From NCBI GenBank assembly GCA_017979445.1, contig CM030708.1, positions 35,220,721 to 35,284,720 of the forward strand: 64,000 bases of DNA, written 5' to 3'. Made by a program: the position numbers and the translations under genes. The notes beneath the pieces were generated by a model. That model worked only from the letters and a program-made list of their open reading frames with translations. It did no database searches and was not told where the DNA came from. Each line of letters begins with the position of its first letter. Position 1 is the first letter of the stretch. This DNA comes from Akebia trifoliata (Eukaryota; Streptophyta; Magnoliopsida; Ranunculales; Lardizabalaceae). Of this stretch, positions 12,058 to 27,490 are shown piece after piece.

Positions 12058-14293
12058 TGAATAAATGCTCTATTTTCCATGCAAGAAAAGCTTCTGTGAA
12101 ATCAGTTGGCTCAAGCCGTTCGACACATTATCATGTCCATCGGGTAGTCCAAGTGTCATTGGAAAGTTGCATAAAAATGCAACCCTAGGATGTATTGTCA
12201 TTGTTGTGTAGCTGTGAGTTTTCTAGATTTGTGCATCCATGCATGGATCGAGGATTACCATGCATGTATTTATGTGGGGTGGACTAATGCACGTGTGATA
12301 CATACATATATTTTCATTGTGGTGATGTTAACAAGGTTGTTTCCATTTCTCCAAAATTTCAAGCAATCTATCTTCACCATTTGACACAAGGATCTCTAGT
12401 TGATGGAATGGCTCTCATGATTTATATGTAGCTGGTTTGCGAGGCTGTCCCCTGGTAACTACTGGCCAAGACTGATTCCCAGCACAATCTTCAATGTATT
12501 GGCCTTTGTATGCATAGAGGATGCATTGTTCAAAGGTAGGGACTGACCCTCACTAGATTCACACAAACGTGAGAAGATTGTATGGTTTCAACAACCTGAT
12601 TTAGTTGATTTTTTTTGTGTGTGGCTTATCTTCTAGGTGGGACTAACATCGATTGGTAGGGAAAATGGCCATCTTAGGGTCTAACCAATGGGTTTTCCAA
12701 TGATGTCCTCTAAGAACATCATTGTTAACAAGCCTTATCAAGTATAAAGTAGTTATAAGTTGGTTGATTGTACCCTCCCTTGGTGCTTGGGAAGATTTTC
12801 TCATGCCGACGAGTTGAAATTTTGGGCATTCTTTTTTTCTTTTTCTTTTTCTATTTTGATGACGTGGGTGTCCAAACCTGTACACCCGACTAGCGGGTGA
12901 AGCAATTGGCCTCTTATATGATCATATCTTACTCAAATCCCCCAAGTACATGCAATACACCACAAAGCACACATGCCATGTAAGATGAGATAAATCCCAC
13001 GCTTGAAGCCAAAGACCTCTCCCTTTTTTGAGGGAGGCCCTGGTCAATTGGGCATTTTTGTTCTTATCTCAAAAATTTGTAGGCAACTAAGTGAAATATG
13101 TTCCTCCATTCCACTCTTTGGGGCCAAGTCTAATATTATTAAATATGTATCTGTGGGGCCGAGTCTATATTCGTGTGTGCTTTTTTTTTTTGAGTAATAA
13201 TTTTCTGACGCACCCCCCCCCTCCCCTCCCCCTCCCCTCCTCTCCTCTCCTCTCCTCTCCTCTGACACAAGCACCACTATTCGCATCACAGAATCGTAGA
13301 TCATTTGCATCGGGATATACATAATCACAATTCTTTTCCTTGTGTATCCTGGGGTAAATGATCTATATGATTTTGTGATGGGGGGCATCATATTATCATG
13401 ACTTTTTATTTTTATTTTTTATTCTCTCTCTTCTCTTTCGGAACCTTGAACTTGAATATTTCTTTAAATCGGGATTGTAAGCTGTCTTCATTGGACAAGC
13501 CCAAATCGTATCTATTAATGTATTGCTTATTGGATGTATTCTTACATTTTTGGAATGTGTTCATTTATAAATTTTATTTTTTCTAGACTTCCCATTCATC
13601 CATCTCAGCATCTTCATTTTTTTCTCTGCTCAATTTATTGACGTAACGCTTATCAACTACCCAACATCAATTCTGTAAAACATAGTTGGTCTAACCACCA
13701 CTTAAATAATTGGCTTTCCCAATTACTTATGGTAGCATATGATATATAGGTTCTTTTGCATGAAAGGTCGGACATCATAATCAAACCAGAATTTGAACTT
13801 TGAAAGCAAACAATGTTGGGACAAGCTACAACTTCAACTGAAATGCTTCATTAATTTTCCTTGTTAAAATGTGGGAAAAAATAGGCTCATTTTCTGTTGT
13901 TGCACACAAGCGAAGTGGTGTGCGCAGAATATCATTAAAAAATTGAATCCCATGAAGTATTAAATTAAACTGAAGCCAAAAACACACAAAATATTAGACC
14001 AAAAAAAAAAAAAATGGAGCTTCCTCACGATTAATGGAAATTCAAATTTGGCTTTAGCTTAAAATGGAAGAGAGAAGCCATTGAGTTCTACATAATGTTA
14101 CAATCTGTTGTAGTATAGAAACAGGGGTCAGCAAACCCATTGAGGTTTTGGGAAGATTAACCAAAACCTTCTAATTCCTGCTTTTACAAAGTACAAGTGG
14201 GGGAAAACCAAACGAACAAGATATTGGGGCAGAAAAAACAAAGTTTCCTAGTGATAAGCTCTACACACAGTAATTGAATCAAGTAGACCCAAA
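12058..14293. other. Intergenic region between convergent peptidase and kinase genes
   Basis: No conserved reading frame was found. It holds 3'UTR sequence of both convergent genes, a (CT)-rich low-complexity block at about 13209-13262 inside a foldback element (13190-13402), and AT-rich filler. The 115-residue minus-strand frame at 13044-13391 is a translation of the CT block and foldback and is not a gene. Confidence 0.5.
13190..13402. mobile_element. Foldback element, 'GTCGTGATAAT' family, with an expanded C/CT tract
   Basis: The inner stem (ATCACAGAATCGTAGATCAT and its inverted partner ATGATCTATATGATTTTGTGAT) and the outer right end (reverse complement GTCATGATAATATGATGCCC) match the element at 35664-35826. 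The left arm has been expanded by a poly-C and (CCTCT)n tract at 13209-13262. It is non-coding. Confidence 0.6.
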
Positions 14294-17845
<3,552 letters not shown>

Positions 17846-19160
17846 TTGCTTAAACTTAAAAATTGAGCAGATCTTATTCAAGCAATTTGTCGAGACACAC
17901 CCATGTACCTGTAAAAAAGAATCAAATTATTGGTCACACAATCATCATCTTCATGTAAACCTTATCCACATAAATGCAAAACAAAAACTTGCTGTCAAAG
18001 TAATCAATAAAAAAAAAAAAAGGTTTTCAAAAAAATCAAGTTAACCTGATAGAGTACACATTAGATGAGCAAAAAAATAATGTCCTTAGTCTCAAATTGT
18101 CTAAGCCAGTACATATCAATCTGGGAAAGGATGAGGATGTGATGATGGTGGTATGTCGTGTCGTTGTCTCACTTTTTTTTTTACATTCTCAATTGAGGCA
18201 TCAAACAGAAATGTTGAACCAAGATATCTACTATATTAAATACAATATGACAGATTAAATTATAATAGGGTGAAAAACTTGAAAATTGTTTTTATTGAAA
18301 ACATTAACAACAAATAGAGGGTGCAACAAGATTACATCGAGCGGACCGTCCTTCCACAACGCACTTTTACATTGATAAATGGACTTAAATTGATAGAAAT
18401 TGTGAACTATAGATTGGTAGCCTCAAGAGAACTCTTAATTTGTACATCTTGTAAACCAAACGACAAGAGCATCAAGGCTTCAGTCAGTGTAGGGACCTTA
18501 AGAGGTTCCTACTGAATTTAATCATGACCAAATCTTTGACGGATAGAGTGTATGTGGTATTTAAAGCAAGATTCCTCCCAACAGTTCTAAAAATCATAAA
18601 GTTTGACTATCTTTAAAAATCACAAAAAAATCATACATGTTGATTATATCCTTGATCAGTAGTGAAATTGGCGAATTAAATCGAAGAGAACACGATAATG
18701 CCTAAGGAGACGTGATTTATTTCCAATATATTAGCAAAAAATAGTAGATCGATGAATAAAACTGAACCAAACCCTAGCCAAACTTTCAAAAAACATCAGA
18801 AAAAAAGACGACCACGCTCATCTAACTAAGAAATCAAATAATAGGTGTCCTAAAGCAGATCTATATATACAAACCAACAAAACCAGGAAAAAAAATCTTA
18901 AAAATTGCGCTAATAACGATAAATAAACTCTGGAAAATATCAAACCAGAGAAACAAAAATACCAAAAATAGTAAAAGAAAACAACGAATCAAACTGTCCT
19001 TAGAAATGAAAGATCAACGAAGAGAAATATACCAATCGATTCAGAATTCTCCGGAGATCAATCTGTCGAAGATCTTTATGGAGAATATGATCAGAGAGAG
19101 AGAGAGAGAGAGAGGCTTTGGTGCTGAGTTCTTCCCTCCTTTTGCGGTGTTTTTTTACTG
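17846..19160 (-). promoter_or_regulatory. 5'UTR with likely intron of the GSK3 kinase gene
   Basis: Upstream of the kinase ATG, on the minus strand, a splice acceptor (TTTTTTACAG, AG at 17910-17909) opens an untranslated exon of about 63 bp. A plausible first exon ends at 19033 with a GTATAT donor, leaving an intron of about 1.1 kb. A pure GA tract at about 19091-19113 reads as CT on the coding strand, typical of plant 5' leaders. The transcription start is not determined, so this is inference from splice signals. Confidence 0.5.
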
Positions 19161-21090
19161 TAAAAACAAAGCCCTAAAATTTGCGCATTGTTAGTCTTGT
19201 AGATTGCTTCCTCTTTGACCGTTCAAACTAACTTTAATTTCAGGACAGTTTTGTTTTATCGGCAGGACCACGGATCAGGAACCACGTGGCAACATTTCGG
19301 ATTTTGTTTCAGAGTTTAATTAGCTTGCTTTGCAGCGGTGCTGGCCTGACTTGACGGATATGGTGCGCGAGGAAAACGTTATCTATGTCGGCTAATTTAC
19401 ACATTCTCCCTCCATATTTATGTAAATGTTTGACCTACCCACGGTGTCCTTTCTCTTTCTTGAAAGAACTTCTATTCCCACTCCGACTTTTAGTTACAAA
19501 ACACCAATCTTTCAAAACTAATAGAACCCATCATTCTTTAGTTTTGGTTATTGCACTCGGTTCTCACTTCTCAATACAAAATAATCATTCTTTCTTCTCC
19601 TAAAAGATTGCCAAAGAGAGGATTAGATAATAAAATTTCCATTCCCCCCCCCCCCCCCCAAAAAAAAAAAAAGAAAAAAGAAAAAAGTCATTGAATTGAT
19701 TGTGAAGACTTAAAACAAATTCAACTACAATGAGAAGAAGAGAGATGGATAATCTATCATCGTTCGGTTTTCAATATCCAATTAATAGGTACAAGGATTT
19801 ACAATTTAAAGGTCAGATTATCAGATCATATTCAATCTATTGATTAGGGATTTCAACGAGCTAGTTCCACATATACCCAAAATGACAGAATCAGAACCTA
19901 AATAAAATTTCGATTTCAATTCTAGATATCATAACCTTAGAATCAAAACCGACCTTATAAATACCCGATACCATTAGGTACTCTTTAAGATAGATAATTC
20001 TTTTTTGAATGAGAAAAAAATAAGTATTCGATAAAATAAAAAAATTGTTTATAAATGTAACAATTTAACTTGTTATCCTTAATTGGAAGTTAAAATCAAC
20101 AATGATGAAATTGTATAATATGTGAAGAATGAATCAACGTTAAGGTAGCTAAAAGGTAAAGATTAAACACTTGAATTTTTTTTTTAATATTTAATTTTAT
20201 TTCAAGAGATCTCTTTATCAGTATTTAATTAAATTACTAATTTTATTATAAATAAAATAAATTTACTAATCGGGCACCCGAACGAGACTCGATTTTTATT
20301 GGTTCCTCAAGATAGCTACCTAGTACCAGACCTAAAAATGATCGGATCCATCATGGTAGATCCAAATCCGACTAATCAATTTTGGGTATATCGAAATCAG
20401 GTAATTGGGAACTCATTGACATCCTTAATATTGAAGCATAGTTTTGAAGATTCAATTTCTCACCAAAACTCTGGACCCTGTGTGTGAATTTTATTACTGT
20501 ATTTGAATCAAAAGCTCCAACACTTTTATCTAGGTATGGTACTTGATGAAATATGCAAGTATACACAATAAAATTTTCCAAACTGTACTTATTTCAATTA
20601 ATCTAAAAGTGTTTTTAGCTGTAGTGCTAAACGCACATTTAAGGGACTGGGTCAATGCCAAGAACTTTTCAATTTCAATTTGTAGACACCTTACCTTTAG
20701 TATAGAAACAGGACACAGTTCTTGATCCTAACTCTTGTTACATTAGTCCTACTTTTACACTGAAGAAACGTACTTCATTAAAGACTTATAGGTGCCACTT
20801 GTCTTTCTCGATGGATTTTTTGTCAAAATTTTTTTTCTTCACTCCCACCATACTAGTCAAAATGACTCTCTACAAATTCAACTACACTAAAATGTTTTAC
20901 TCTCTTCTTTTACCCCTCCCACTTTCTCTTTTTTCAAAAATTTTCAAATTAAAGAGCCACAACTTAAGTGCTTTGGAGTGTTTTCAGAGGGTTCTGATTA
21001 TGTAAAATGTCAGTTGGGAGAAGATACAGAGCCTGATCCTAATGCGTTGGAGTTGTTTTAATGGGTGGAGATCCACTCTAGCCACATCAA
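19161..21090. other. Intergenic, AT-rich; no gene seen
   Basis: The interval upstream of the kinase contains a poly-C/poly-A block at about 19645-19680 and otherwise unique-looking AT-rich sequence. Short frames here show no family resemblance. The right end (from about 21093) begins to match the sequence upstream of the intact PMEI at 26117 onward. Confidence 0.5.
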
Positions 21091-21415
21091 GCGGGACTGA
21101 GCTCTCCTTGCCCCTATTGTAAACAACTTTAACCCACCACTCCTCCATAACCCACCCCAAATAGTAGAATTTTCTTTTTCTTTTTTCAAGAATGCCCATT
21201 TAAGAAAATTTTCTTAATGTTACAAAAGAAATCTTCTAACTTAATTCAACTAGAATCTCCAACTTTAGAATATCTTTGGGAAACTCCCATAATTACCCAA
21301 ATTTCTCAGCCGTCCATTATAATATCCCACCATCAAATGAAAAAAAAATCTATAAAATAGTGTCCCCTTGGTACTTTTGGGTTCTCCACCTCATCTCTAA
21401 ACAAATAAGAATAAG

Positions 21416-22010
21416 ATGATGGCCTCTGTTCTTCACCACTGGTCCTCCTGTGTTCTTCCAATTTTCTTAGGGTGTACTTGTTGTTTCTATTCCTCCATCC
21501 CCTCTCAGCAAGACCATTGCAAAGTGTGAAGATCATTGTGAGTTTAGTTAATCATATTTACAGTCAAATTGATAATCCTAATTTTTGTGTACAAGCATTA
21601 ACTTCAGATTCTCTAACTACCGTAGCTGATCTTCATGAACTCTGTTTGGTATCTATAGCATTGGCTTATGCATACGTGACCGACACTTGCAATCTGATTG
21701 ATTCTTTATTGAAGAATACATTTGATCCTACCTTGAAGGGGAAATTCTTAGTGTGTCAGCAGGATTATGAGTCCACTATAAATGCTTTTCAAGAAGCTTT
21801 GAAATCATTGGGAGACAATGAACACAAATAGTTATGCAAACAGCGTTGTAACATATTCTTTCTTTTTTGGTCTTCAATGGAAGAGTTGCATTCAACCTTT
21901 TTAGCTTGTAAATTGACAGTTGGGAATCAACATATGGTCTACCTGGGTGAAATCACGGCCGCTATCTCTAATCTCCTTCCATGATCACTACTGAGATGGG
22001 GCCTTTAGAC
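21416..22010 (+). pseudogene. Decayed pectin methylesterase/invertase inhibitor (PMEI) copy
   Basis: This is a broken copy of the PMEI at 26626. Two extra bases in the signal peptide (TTAGGGTGTACTTG against TTAGTGTACTTG) shift the frame, so the start at 21416 runs into a stop before the mature region. The mature part 21472-21831 stays open and reads VNHIYSQIDNPNFCVQALTSDS. The first conserved cysteine is Tyr (HIYSQ against QICSQ). The frame then stops after SLGDNEHK, losing the last two helices. A relic of the 3' end (GCTATCTCTAATCTCCTTCC, then the old stop region) is still recognisable near 21960-22010. Its upstream region also matches the intact gene. It cannot make a full inhibitor. Confidence 0.85.
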
Positions 22011-22110
22011 ATACAAAATATATAGATGTATAAGAAGATCTTCTTATGTTTTTTTTTTCTTTTTTGGTCTTCAATGGAAGAGTTGCATTCAACCTTTTTA
22101 GCTTGTAAAT
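21861..22110 (+). repeat. 53-bp direct repeat, two copies 197 bp apart
   Basis: An identical 53-bp sequence starting TCTTTTTTGGTCTTCAATGG and ending TTAGCTTGTAAAT occurs at 21861-21913 and 22058-22110. The first copy sits inside the broken 3' part of the PMEI relic. The intact PMEI locus lacks it, so it arose at this locus. Confidence 0.85.
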
Positions 22111-25100
22111 GTGGGGCATAAGTTTTGTTGGAAGACACAAATGGGTTGCTTTGATCTTCTTTGATTTTGTTATATATCACTTTCATGTTTGATTTTCTAT
22201 CTATTCTACACTACTATCATGTTTGAATCACTGGTTTTGAGGTTGATGGCAGGTACTCGTCCTGATTTTGAATCAATTAATTCATGTTTGAAGCAATGGA
22301 GTCACTTTCTTTTATGTTGTCGTAAACCCGATTCACAAAATATCATCTTAATATTAATTTTAGACAATTAGGCATTTACAATTATTATAGAGGATCCGAA
22401 TATACAAAATAAATAAAAAAAACCATGATGACCACTATGTGAAAAAGGGGTAAATTTGATGTCAATGTCCGTCGAATTTGACTAAATCCAAGCAAATTCG
22501 ATTGACCTTAGCATCGAATTTACCTCATTTTCTTTTTCTCAGTGAATATATGCAAATATACCCACACTAAATGGGTCAATCCCAAGAAAACTCTACAATT
22601 TGAAGAACAAAATCTTAACAATTTAATACACTTTGATCCTGTTGCACTTCATGGGCCAATCCCTATCCCCACATGACTTTTTGGTAGACAAATTTGCTAA
22701 AGAATTTTTTTTCCGTGATCAGTATGTGATCTATGAAAACTAAATTTATTGAGTATTCTTGGATGAATATTATGAATTGTGATAGGATATTTATAGGGAT
22801 TACATCAACCCAGATAAAGAAACCAGCCTAATATAAATATTCTAATTTATTAGAACTTCTTAAGCAACGTGGAATTCATTTCCTAATTAAACAACAAATG
22901 AAATTACTTGGAACACAACTCCAAATGATCATTGCCTGAGAACACGCTCTGACAATAGTAAACTCACATTTCAAATTATCAGTCTTAATATGAATGAATA
23001 AACAAGCCAATCTATTATAAATAATGTAAATTTTTAAATAAAAAAAACAAAACGAATAGCACTCGAAATAGGCTAATCTTTAATAAAATAGTAACGAAAT
23101 ATCTCAATCTCATAATAAAATAAAATAAATATAAACATGTCATAATATCTATCTTGGTGGTGCATTTGATAAAAAATGACGAGGTACACGATTGATACAA
23201 AAGTACCTAACCAGTGTTGAACTCACTGTTAATTCATGATTTTATGGTCGATCTGACAAATTATCATAATTAGTTAACTGTGTTTTCTGACTTAGGTTGA
23301 CCGTTAATCCCTAACAGAGATCAATAGTTTGATTACTATATATTGTAAATGATCATTTGACAAGTCAACTTCATCATACTTCTGTAATATGCATGTGTCC
23401 TCAATCAATATAATCATATACAAACCAACTTTATAATACAATTTATTGTGTTCCAATAAATATAAGATGAGAAAATTTTCAAATAGCAGGTACAATGGTA
23501 TTCTCAAATAGTATCCTATACTAATGGAGAGAATATCAAATCCCTATTATTTTAAATTAACTGGTTGCTTCTAAAAAGAGTTATCGATTAATCTTATACG
23601 TATTCATTACCCCTTTAATAGATAATAAAAATAATAATTATATTTTTTAAAATTAATTTAAAATAAATTTGCAAGTGTGATGACATTTTCAGATGTTCTA
23701 AAATTATAAACATGCAGCAGTATATTGAAAGTAGTAAATTATAAAGTAAAAAATATGTAGATACACCGTATCACGATTACCATATTAATTCATCCTATGC
23801 TCTATTACTCAATGTTCAAAACCACTCTAAACCTGAAAATTTCTTAACACAAGTACATACAAGTCGATAATCTCATTTTCGATTTCAACTAATCGAGAAT
23901 CCATTATCAATTTTTAAACAATCAAGACTTTCATTCTCGATTTCAAAATTAAATTTAAATATTTTATTTTTTTAATAGATTATCACTTAATGAAAATACA
24001 CTTTTAAAATATGACGTCTTAACAATTTTTAAAATGAACACTTTACAAAAGTTAATATGAAAATCAATTTGTTTAACAAATTGATTTTCTAGTTACACTC
24101 ACTCAAATTCATATATTTTTATTTCACAACGAGAAACTATATAAAATAAATTATTCTTTAATTTGATGTATGAATTTTGAATTTAAATCTTAATAAATTT
24201 GAAACTAACTATCAAAAGTGAAATAAAACAGATTTCATTAAAAATTATACTGCGAATTTAAAATTTTAAGGTTTTTTACCTTTGCAAATAGGTTTTACGT
24301 GTCCCTGTAATATTAAAATGATTTTTCTACTTAATTTTCTTAGTGATTCAACAAAATATTTTGGTAACTAAATAGATCTCTACGTCGTAGATATTTTTTT
24401 CTTTAGTGCCGGATCTTAATTTACGTCTGAAACACATTTAAATCTCGATTGAAAGTAACATACACAAAATCACTATCAAAACCTACTCGTCTTTGTTTCT
24501 ATTTTTATTTCTGTTTCTTTCTCACAGTATGAATGAACATTAACTTATATTATAATATAATATAATATATTATATTATATAAAAAGAGTATATCTGGATA
24601 TCTAATTTGTTAACACATTACAACTTATAATATATTATAATATAATAATACAATATAATATAATAATATGTATATTTATATTACACATTATCTTTTTAAT
24701 ACTTCAATAATTTCAAATCTCTCTCTCTTATATAAATAATTATAATTAAATCTATTTTTATAAAATAATTTATTTTAATATTTTAATATTTTAATAATTT
24801 TAATAATTAAAAAAATTAAATAATTTTATCATTTCATATATTAATGTCCATTACATTAAACCAACTTAAATTGTGTATCTCGAATTTTTGAAATTTCTTA
24901 CCGATTTTCTTTTATTGATCAAAATACCCCTTACGTCCTAAGTTTTTTTTATAAAATTAATATTTTCATAATTTATCATATTAAACTTGGATTTAAGTTT
25001 GTTGACACTATAAACTGTGTTTTTTGATGTTTTTGAACTCAATGATTACGCCTGTTTGACCAAAAGAGTTTCTTATAAAATTTTGAGTTTTATTTACATC

Positions 25101-25328
25101 GATTGAATGTTCTAATTCTTCGATTAAAGTCATAGTAAGACTTCCCGAATTGTACATTTTATTTAGTAAATTCTTCTAGAAATCGTTATTTTAGATTGAT
25201 AATATCAGGATTTATTTTTAATAATAATTAAAAAAAATTTAATAGGAAAACATGCCAATATAGTTGACTTAATTCCTCCATATACATATTAAATTTCATG
25301 GCATTACATATATTCTCTAGTAAGTCTG
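22111..25328. other. AT-rich intergenic region, no gene seen
   Basis: The region is strongly AT-rich. It contains TATAA-type simple repeats at about 24548-24582 and 24628-24670 and a short fragment of the kinase gene (22866-22958). No frame longer than 70 codons has protein character. Confidence 0.5.
22866..22958 (-). pseudogene. Dispersed fragment of the GSK3 kinase gene (exon 3 and flanking intron)
   Basis: About 93 bp matches 17366-17460 of the kinase gene in the same orientation. It covers the start of intron 3 and most of the exon encoding SERVVGQGSFGVVFQ. Differences include CCTTGCCCGAC changed to CATTGCCTGAG, the donor-side ACCTGG changed to ACTTGG, and one deleted base near the end. 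It has no coding role. Because it includes intron sequence, it was copied from DNA and not from a spliced mRNA. Confidence 0.85.
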
Positions 25329-25771
25329 TGGTCAACCATCCTCTTTAGTTAATAGATCCATCCATGAGGGACTACATGATAATAGTTACATAATACATCT
25401 CCAATGATTCTTCTCTAAGGTGTATTAGACAAATAATATATAACGTCTATCGTGGAGAAGTTACATGAATGGAAGACAAAATCTGAATTCAAGCTTGGAG
25501 TTTTACTTGTTTGATGCTATAGTTCTGGAATATGGCTTTAGCATCTCCAAATCTCCAAATATAAAGTCATGGGTACAATATATGTGGCAATTCTGATACG
25601 ATTGATTGTTAAATCTACCATGTTAGGTCGCTTGATAGCCTTCAAAACTACAACGATAAAATATTAATCAAGATGCTTCATTTTGAAAGGTCACTCCATT
25701 TTTCTTATCAAGCCCTACAATGTTTTAGACTGAGATATCTCTTGCCAGGATGAATCCCACTCCTTGCCAAC
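25329..25771 (-). pseudogene. Decayed pectin methylesterase fragment
   Basis: On the minus strand this matches most of exon 2 of the PME copy at 27491-28164, for example GTTAATAGATCCATCCAT near 25347 and TTGATAGCCTTCAAAACTAC near 25632. It has many substitutions and several indels and no continuous frame. It lies between the PMEI relic and the intact PMEI, in the position and orientation expected if a PMEI-PME pair was duplicated. Confidence 0.85.
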
Positions 25772-25794
25772 GAGCAAAAATAATTTTTTTAGAT

Positions 25795-26033
25795 CACAAG
25801 GGGTTGGCCTAGTGGCAAGCTAAGCCTTGATAAGCTCCTTAGGAAGGGTAGGTCAAGTGTTCAAAACCCTACAAAGCTATGAATTTCTTGGGGGAACCCT
25901 CGAGGATCCAAGTTGACTCTCGACTCTACTAGTTGCATGTAGGACTTACCAAGGGGGCAGTGCGTGTGACCGTGAGATTAGTCTCACTCAAAGAGTGGGG
26001 ATACCTACTAAGCAAAATAATAATAATAATAAT
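25795..26033 (+). mobile_element. tRNA-derived SINE, plus-strand copy
   Basis: The 5' part has a Pol III box A (TGGCCTAGTGG, 25805-25815) and a box B (GTTCAAAACC, from 25859), the arrangement of a tRNA-like promoter. The 3' end is a (TAA)n tail at about 26018-26033. The whole unit matches the minus-strand copy at 44057-44292 over its full length. No convincing target-site duplication was found for this copy. It has no coding capacity. Confidence 0.8.
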
Positions 26034-26193
26034 GGAGTAGTATGCTTCATTGAAGATTTAATTGTGGCACCTAACTTTTAGCTGGACATTTTTGCCAAAT
26101 AAAAAATTTCCCACATCAGCTGAGCTGTCCCTGCCCTTACAATGAAGAAGTTAAGGCCGACCCTCCTCCATAAACCACCCCAAATATTTTCTA

Positions 26194-26543
26194 GAATCTT
26201 TGTAGAACACCCATTTAACGAAATCTCCTTACAAAAAGATTTCTATTAATTTAATATAACATTAGAATCTCCACGTTTAGAACATTAGAATCTAGATTGA
26301 ATGCCGATTTAAGAAAGAGATCTCCTTAATAAAAGAAATCTTCTAATTTAATTTAACCAGAATCTCCGCTTTTAGAATATTAGAATCTTTATAGAGTGCC
26401 AATTTAAGGAAATCTCTTTACAAAAACCAAAATCTTCTAATTTAATTTAACCAGAATCTCCGCTTTGAGAATATAGGAATCTTTATAGAGTGCCAATTTA
26501 AGGAAATCTCCTTACAAAAAACAAAATCTTCTAATTTAATTAT
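26194..26543 (+). repeat. 94-bp tandem repeats upstream of the PMEI gene, about 3.7 units
   Basis: Units start at 26194, 26288, 26383 and 26477, a period of 94-95 bp. Each begins GAATCTTT/GAATCTAG and contains AAATCTCCTTAC, AAATCTTCTAATTTAATT and AGAATCTCC. The last unit is cut short about 80 bp before the PMEI start codon. A single diverged unit is present upstream of the PMEI relic (about 21195-21275), so the array expanded only at this locus. Confidence 0.88.
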
Positions 26544-26625
26544 TATACAAATTAAAACTATAAAAGAGTGTATCCTGGTAGTTTTGGGTTCATTCACCTC
26601 ATCATCTCCAAATCTCTAAGCAAAG

Positions 26626-27177
26626 ATGAAGATAACCTTTGTTCTTCCAATTTTCTTAGTGTACTTGTTGTTTCTACTTCTACTCCATCCCACCTCTGCA
26701 AGACCATTGCAAAGTATGAAGATCACTGTGAGTTTAGTTAATCAGATTTGCAGTCAAACTGATAATCCTAATTTTTGTGTACAAGCTTTAACTTCAGATT
26801 CTCGAACTGCTGTAGCTGATCTTCATGGCCTCTGCACGTTATCTATAGCATTGGGCTATGCGAAGGCAACCGACACTAGCAATCTGATCAATTCTCTTGT
26901 GAAGAATACTTCAGATCCTAACTTGAAGGGGAAATTCTTTGTTTGTCAGCAATCTTATGAATCCATTACAAGTAGTCTCCAATTTGCTTCTCAATCATTG
27001 GGAGCCAATAACTACGATAGTGTAAATCTTGCGGCAAGTGGTGTTCTAAATTTAGTTTCTGATTGTGAAAATGGGTTCAAAAGATCACCAGCATACCCTT
27101 CTCCATTGACAGTACAGAATCAAAATGTGAAGGACTTTGCTACCATCACATTGATTATCTCTACCCTTCTTCCATGA
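26626..27177 (+). CDS. Pectin methylesterase/invertase inhibitor (PMEI) family protein
   Basis: Single exon, 183 residues. Residues 1-25 form a signal peptide (MKITFVLPIFLVYLLFLLLLHP, then TSARP), so the protein goes to the cell wall. The family's four disulphide cysteines are present: ICSQTDNPNFC (first pair), CQQSYES and DCENGF; an extra Cys sits in GLCTLS. Length and spacing fit the four-helix PMEI fold. Family members inhibit either pectin methylesterases or acid invertases, and sequence alone does not decide which. The neighbouring PME relics make a pectin role the more natural guess. The promoter carries the 94-bp repeats. It is the only intact member of the local cluster. The start is the first ATG and gives a normal signal peptide. 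Confidence 0.93.
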   Translation: MKITFVLPIFLVYLLFLLLLHPTSARPLQSMKITVSLVNQICSQTDNPNFCVQALTSDSRTAVADLHGLCTLSIALGYAKATDTSNLINSLVKNTSDPNLKGKFFVCQQSYESITSSLQFASQSLGANNYDSVNLAASGVLNLVSDCENGFKRSPAYPSPLTVQNQNVKDFATITLIISTLLP

Positions 27178-27490
27178 TGATCACTATTGGGTTGGGGCTC
27201 TTAGAACTAGACTAAATACAGATCTATTTTATAGGCAACCACTTTTATATATGGTGTCATTTTGAAAATTCTTGTGAAGATAATATAATTTTTCGTAATG
27301 GAAAGAATCTGTAATATTGAAATCTTAAGTGCTTCAATCCACTGTTGAGGTTTTCATCAATCTGATGGTTTGAATGCTACAGATTCTGTTTGATAGAGAA
27401 TCTCAAGGTAGAAAAAGTCCAAACTTATTTTACCAGACTAATGTAAAAGATAACTTATTAAGTAGTGAAATATTTTTTACATAAGATGAT

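Noticed and set aside
13209..13262. C/CT tract as a CRISPR-like or regulatory array
   Set aside because: Pure low-complexity pyrimidine sequence inside a foldback element; no spacer structure.
24540..24670. TATAA-rich blocks as promoters
   Set aside because: Simple AT repeats in gene-free DNA with no downstream reading frame.
25805..25869. Possible tRNA gene
   Set aside because: Boxes A and B are present but no cloverleaf or acceptor stem; it is the 5' part of a SINE, confirmed by a second copy with tail and target duplication.
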